From positions 14,940-22,401 of the forward strand of contig DLFX01000045.1 in assembly GCA_002482405.1 (NCBI GenBank): a DNA stretch of 7,462 nucleotides, written 5' to 3'. The notes below the pieces were generated by a model. That model made no database searches and was not told the origin of the DNA. It worked only from the letters and a program-made list of their open reading frames with translations. The position numbers and the translations under genes are program-made. Of the stretch, positions 5,194 through 7,462 are shown piece after piece (position 1 is the stretch's first letter; the number at the start of each line of letters is the position of its first letter). The DNA is from Firmicutes bacterium UBA7709 (GTDB lineage: Bacteria > Bacillota_A > Clostridia > Peptostreptococcales > Anaerovoracaceae).

Positions 5194-5222
5194 ATTTAAC
5201 CATATTCCCTGAGGAAATGCAA
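5194..5222 (-). promoter_or_regulatory. Possible promoter of an antisense (antitoxin) RNA
   Basis: On the minus strand TTGCAT (5217-5222) and TTAAAT (5194-5199) are 17 bp apart, though each is a modest match to consensus. A transcript starting near 5187 would run antisense through the stem at 5118-5139 and the toxin-like gene, the expected geometry for a convergent type I antitoxin. No independent support. Confidence 0.3.
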
Positions 5223-5240
5223 GAATATTTTATTGATGTG

Positions 5241-5263
5241 AAAAAGCCCGCAAAGCGCCTTTT
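5241..5263 (-). terminator. Weak candidate terminator of the EamA permease gene
   Basis: Ten nucleotides past the stop the minus strand reads AAAAGGCGCTTTGCG, then GGCTTTTT. AAAAG pairs with CTTTT and CGC with GCG around a TTT loop, ending in a short U-run. The stem is short and interrupted, so this is tentative. Confidence 0.35.
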
Positions 5264-5273
5264 GCCGTAGTTT

Positions 5274-6152
5274 TTACTCCTTTAGAGCGTCATGATAGTT
5301 GTAGTAAAGAAGCCCGCAGATGGTAATCCCTCCGCCGATCCACTGCCACAAGGTCGGTATTTCCGCAAAGAGGACAGCCGCGGCCGCGGCCGCGATAACG
5401 GATTCGCCGGTTTCGATGGTGGAGATGTAAAGCGGAGATACGTGCCCGAGACACCAGTTGAAAACCGCGTGAGCCCCGATCTGGCAGATCATGGCAAATG
5501 CAAACATAAGCCAGTAATTTTTCGCGGAATATCCGGTGAAAGGCGTCCCTGTCGCAAACATCCCAACGGTAAAGGCCAGCCAGCAGGTGGTAAATATGAT
5601 AAACACGTACACTGAGGCATTGACCTCTTTCCGCATCCGGCGCCCCACAAGAAAATAAAGCGAATAAAACAGCGCTCCGAAAAATGCCAGGATATCGCCG
5701 TAAATCGCCTTCCCCGCAAAGCTGTAATCTCCTCCGGCTATGATCGCGGCTCCCACCAGAGCGATGATCACCCCGACTACCGCCTTCAGGTTGGTTTTTT
5801 CCCTCAGGATCAAGGCTGTGATAAGCAGAATGATGATGGGGCTGAGGTTGCATAGAACCACCGCGCTCGCCACCGTGGTGCGTCCGAGAGCGGTGAACCA
5901 GGTAAAGTAATGGCCGGCCAGAAACAGGCCTCCCAGCATACAGCCCAACCCTTGCTTGACTGAGATGGATTTCAATTCCTCCCGGTGATGCAGAAAAACC
6001 GCCGCGGCGAAGAACGGAACAGAAAAGGTCAGTCGATAAAATCCGATGGCAACGGGGCTGGCGTCGATCAGCCGGACAAAGATCGCCGAAAAGGACGCCG
6101 CGACAGTCGCCATAATAACAACTTTTTTTGCGTTTCTCTCAAAAATGTTCAT
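5274..6152 (-). CDS. EamA-family permease of the drug/metabolite transporter superfamily
   Basis: A 292-residue polytopic membrane protein with about ten hydrophobic helices arranged as two EamA repeats, roughly residues 12-140 (ending ALILREKTNLKAVVGVIIALVGAAIIAGG) and 152-285 (ILAFFGALFYSLYFLVGRR to the end). The REKTN and FAEIPTLWQWIGGGITICGL segments are the usual ends of the fourth/ninth and tenth helices. Substrate cannot be predicted; relatives export amino acids, nucleosides or other metabolites. The ATG at 6152 has no Shine-Dalgarno, unlike every other gene here, and an in-frame stop lies 9 nt upstream, so no earlier start exists; Met14 is a less likely alternative because it would shorten the first helix region and also lacks a ribosome binding site. 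An extended -10 element ends only 6 nt before the ATG. The gene follows mtnA on the same strand after 121 bp. Confidence 0.93.
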   Translation of the reverse strand: MNIFERNAKKVVIMATVAASFSAIFVRLIDASPVAIGFYRLTFSVPFFAAAVFLHHREELKSISVKQGLGCMLGGLFLAGHYFTWFTALGRTTVASAVVLCNLSPIIILLITALILREKTNLKAVVGVIIALVGAAIIAGGDYSFAGKAIYGDILAFFGALFYSLYFLVGRRMRKEVNASVYVFIIFTTCWLAFTVGMFATGTPFTGYSAKNYWLMFAFAMICQIGAHAVFNWCLGHVSPLYISTIETGESVIAAAAAAVLFAEIPTLWQWIGGGITICGLLYYNYHDALKE

Positions 6153-6158
6153 GCCGTT

Positions 6159-6167
6159 ATTTTACCA
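6159..6167 (-). promoter_or_regulatory. Extended -10 element close to the EamA start codon
   Basis: The minus strand reads TGG-TAAAAT, then six bases, then ATG. A start 6-7 nt downstream of the -10 would fall at or next to the A of the ATG, suggesting a leaderless or nearly leaderless mRNA. No good -35 is present at 16-18 bp. Confidence 0.35.
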
Positions 6168-6186
6168 CAAAAAAATCGCGGTGAAA

Positions 6187-6200
6187 ATGCAACATTGCAT
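6187..6200. repeat. Short inverted repeat upstream of the EamA gene
   Basis: ATGCAA and TTGCAT flank a 2-bp centre, 35 bp before the start codon, in the -35 region of the putative promoter. It is the size of a small operator half-site pair; no regulator is suggested by the window, and chance occurrence is quite possible. Confidence 0.3.
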
Positions 6201-6224
6201 AATTTGTGACATTCTACAATATGG

Positions 6225-6261
6225 CACCTGCCGGCGTTTGCTTCGCAAACGCCGGCAGGTG
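6225..6261. repeat. Perfect 17-bp hairpin downstream of mtnA
   Basis: CACCTGCCGGCGTTTGC (6225-6241), loop TTC, then its exact complement (6245-6261). It begins 14 nt after the mtnA stop on the minus strand. Neither side has a U-tract (CCATATTG or TGCAGTCA follows), so a standard intrinsic terminator is unlikely, though the very stable stem may still pause polymerase or protect the mtnA 3' end. Confidence 0.75.
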
Positions 6262-6275
6262 TGCAGTCACAAGTT

Positions 6276-7382
6276 CTATGGACGCGAAGCGAGCAGTTTC
6301 TTTATGCTCTCTTCATATGGAGGGTACAGGATACCTTTTTCGGTGACGACGGCTGTGATATATTTCGCCGGAGTCACGTCAAAGGCCGGATTGTAAGTCT
6401 TGATCCCCTCCGGCGCCATGTCCTTTTCGTACCAGAGCTTATATATCTCCTCTCCCTTTCTCAGCTCGATGGGGATGTCGGCTCCCGTCTTTGTATTCAA
6501 ATCTATGGTCGAGGTCGGCGCAAACATGTAGAACGGGATGCCGTACTCATGGGCCAGGATCGCAACTCCCGAAGTTCCGATCTTATTCGCGCCGTCTCCG
6601 TTGGCCGCCATTCTGTCACAGCCCACCACCACCGCGCTTATCCAGCCGTTTTTCATCACGATGGATGCCATGTTGTCGCAGATCAGAGTCGTATCGATCC
6701 CGGCCTGAGAAAGCTCCCAGGCGGTAAGCCTGGCTCCCTGAAGCAACGGTCTTGTCTCATCGGCAAAGACTTTAAAGTCATACCCTTTTTCCCGGCCGAG
6801 ATAAAGGGGCGCGAGGCACGTGCCGTATTTTGCGGTGGCGATGGTCCCCGCGTTGCAGTGGGTCAGGATCCCCATTCCCGGCTTCAGCAGGGTCAATCCA
6901 TATTCTCCCATAGCGCGGCAGGCGCGTTCATCCTCGACGCGGATCGCTTCCGCCTCCGCCAGCAAAGCCCGTTTGATTTCTTCCTGGGTCTTTTCCCAGC
7001 CGTTTCCGGTTTGATCCTCTTCACGGGAACCGATCGTCCTATCTTTAAACTCTTTCACACGGTTTTCCATCCGGTCCAGCGCCCAGAAAAGATTCACCGC
7101 CGTCGGCCTGGAGGATGCCAGGTAGTTTTTTATCTCCATAAACTGTCCGTAAAAATCCTGATAGCTGACAGCGCCGATTCCTCTGGCGCAGACGTAAAGG
7201 CCATAGCCCGCCGCCACGCCGATGGCGGGAGCCCCGCGGACCTTCAGCTTGTAGATGGCGTCCCAGACGTCTTCCCTCGTCTGCATCTCCAGGTAAACCG
7301 TCTCGCCGGGGAGCCGGGTCTGATCCAGGATCAGCATTTTATCCTCTTCAAATCTGACCGGCGCTATATTTAAAACTTCCAT
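6276..7382 (-). CDS. mtnA: S-methyl-5-thioribose-1-phosphate isomerase
   Basis: A 368-residue cytosolic isomerase converting methylthioribose-1-phosphate to methylthioribulose-1-phosphate in methionine salvage (or the related DHAP shunt of some anaerobes). Conserved segments are complete: [13 protein letters not shown] (49-61), [14 protein letters not shown] (92-105), the catalytic Cys176 in [25 protein letters not shown] (207-224), the catalytic Asp256 in [17 protein letters not shown], and FAPTSTID (287-294). The region 112-135 is a charged, variable insertion that accounts for the slightly large size. GGAGG sits 7 nt before the ATG. No other salvage gene (mtnK, mtnP, mtnB) is visible, and the upstream sequence within the window has no room for a SAM riboswitch between promoter and gene. 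Confidence 0.97.
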   Translation of the reverse strand: MEVLNIAPVRFEEDKMLILDQTRLPGETVYLEMQTREDVWDAIYKLKVRGAPAIGVAAGYGLYVCARGIGAVSYQDFYGQFMEIKNYLASSRPTAVNLFWALDRMENRVKEFKDRTIGSREEDQTGNGWEKTQEEIKRALLAEAEAIRVEDERACRAMGEYGLTLLKPGMGILTHCNAGTIATAKYGTCLAPLYLGREKGYDFKVFADETRPLLQGARLTAWELSQAGIDTTLICDNMASIVMKNGWISAVVVGCDRMAANGDGANKIGTSGVAILAHEYGIPFYMFAPTSTIDLNTKTGADIPIELRKGEEIYKLWYEKDMAPEGIKTYNPAFDVTPAKYITAVVTEKGILYPPYEESIKKLLASRP

Positions 7383-7406
7383 TGATTTTCCTCCGATACT
7401 TGTATA

Positions 7407-7424
7407 GTATAATTAATTATACCA
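7407..7424 (-). promoter_or_regulatory. mtnA promoter with a palindromic -10 region
   Basis: The minus strand reads TGG-TATAAT (7424-7416), an extended -10 with perfect hexamer, placing transcription start near 7409 and a 27-nt leader with GGAGG. The -35 (CATAAA region) is poor. The -10 lies in the 16-bp perfect palindrome GTATAATTAATTATAC (7407-7422), which presents a second TATAAT on the plus strand. Confidence 0.6.
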
Positions 7425-7444
7425 TAAACGCTCTGCGTTTATGG
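7422..7444. repeat. 10-bp hairpin abutting the mtnA promoter
   Basis: CCATAAACGC (7422-7431), loop TCT, and GCGTTTATGG (7435-7444) are perfect inverted copies. It occupies the spacer and -35 region of the mtnA promoter. It may be the end of an upstream transcription unit or a regulator site; the window ends too soon to tell. Confidence 0.55.
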
Positions 7445-7462
7445 GGCCATGCGCCTTTTCGC

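Noticed and set aside
5379..5394. CGCGGCCGCGGCCGCG palindrome
   Set aside because: It lies in the EamA gene and is explained by a run of alanine codons in a membrane helix.
6261..7373. Long 370-codon plus-strand frame
   Set aside because: It is antisense to almost all of mtnA, whose catalytic motifs and ribosome binding site are clear; the plus-strand product has no recognisable motif.
7383..7462. SAM riboswitch or T-box upstream of mtnA
   Set aside because: The predicted leader is only about 27 nt, and the 80 nt available contain no such fold; nothing can be said beyond the window edge.

Overview
The window looks like a low-to-mid GC (about half GC by eye) Firmicute chromosome, most likely an anaerobic Clostridia member. 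Reasons: strong AGGAGG-type ribosome binding sites, the scpA-scpB-Dac order (compare scpA-scpB-ypuI-dacB in Bacillus), a PyrK/SudB-like flavoprotein of an anaerobe type, and a Firmicute-type small 'YE' toxin gene. A family-level assignment is not possible from the sequence alone.

Layout. 1-306 (-) is the N-terminal third of a CUT1-type (MalK/UgpC/MsmX) sugar ABC ATPase running off the left edge. It is divergent from a small AraC-type DNA-binding protein (480-905, +); the 173-bp gap holds a good promoter in each direction and a 21-bp-period direct repeat placed like an AraC-type operator. The araC gene converges on, and overlaps, a tiny cytochrome-b5-like gene (839-1072, -). That gene in turn overlaps the end of a flavin/Fe-S oxidoreductase (1029-2078, -) related to dihydroorotate dehydrogenase electron-transfer subunits but with a Cys-rich N-terminal extension. 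Then come a D-Ala-D-Ala carboxypeptidase (2229-3335, -), a 200-bp spacer full of inverted repeats, and scpB/scpA (3536-4908, -, ATGA overlap) behind a good promoter at 4977-5005.

The 365-bp gap between scpA and the next gene contains a 26-residue YE-type hydrophobic peptide gene (5032-5112, +) with strong stem-loops and a possible antisense promoter: a candidate type I toxin-antitoxin locus. It is followed by an EamA/DMT permease (5274-6152, -) and mtnA (6276-7382, -), methylthioribose-1-phosphate isomerase of methionine salvage, whose promoter sits at the right edge.

The most interesting items are: (i) the scpB-Dac spacer, where a 12-bp stem buries the Dac ribosome binding site, the opposing arm lies inside a short ORF that starts directly after the scpB stop codon and ends at the Dac ribosome binding site, and a 122-nt two-tier palindrome sits in between; (ii) the unreported-looking small toxin locus; and (iii) the Cys-rich PyrK-like flavoprotein coupled by gene overlap to a b5-like heme protein.
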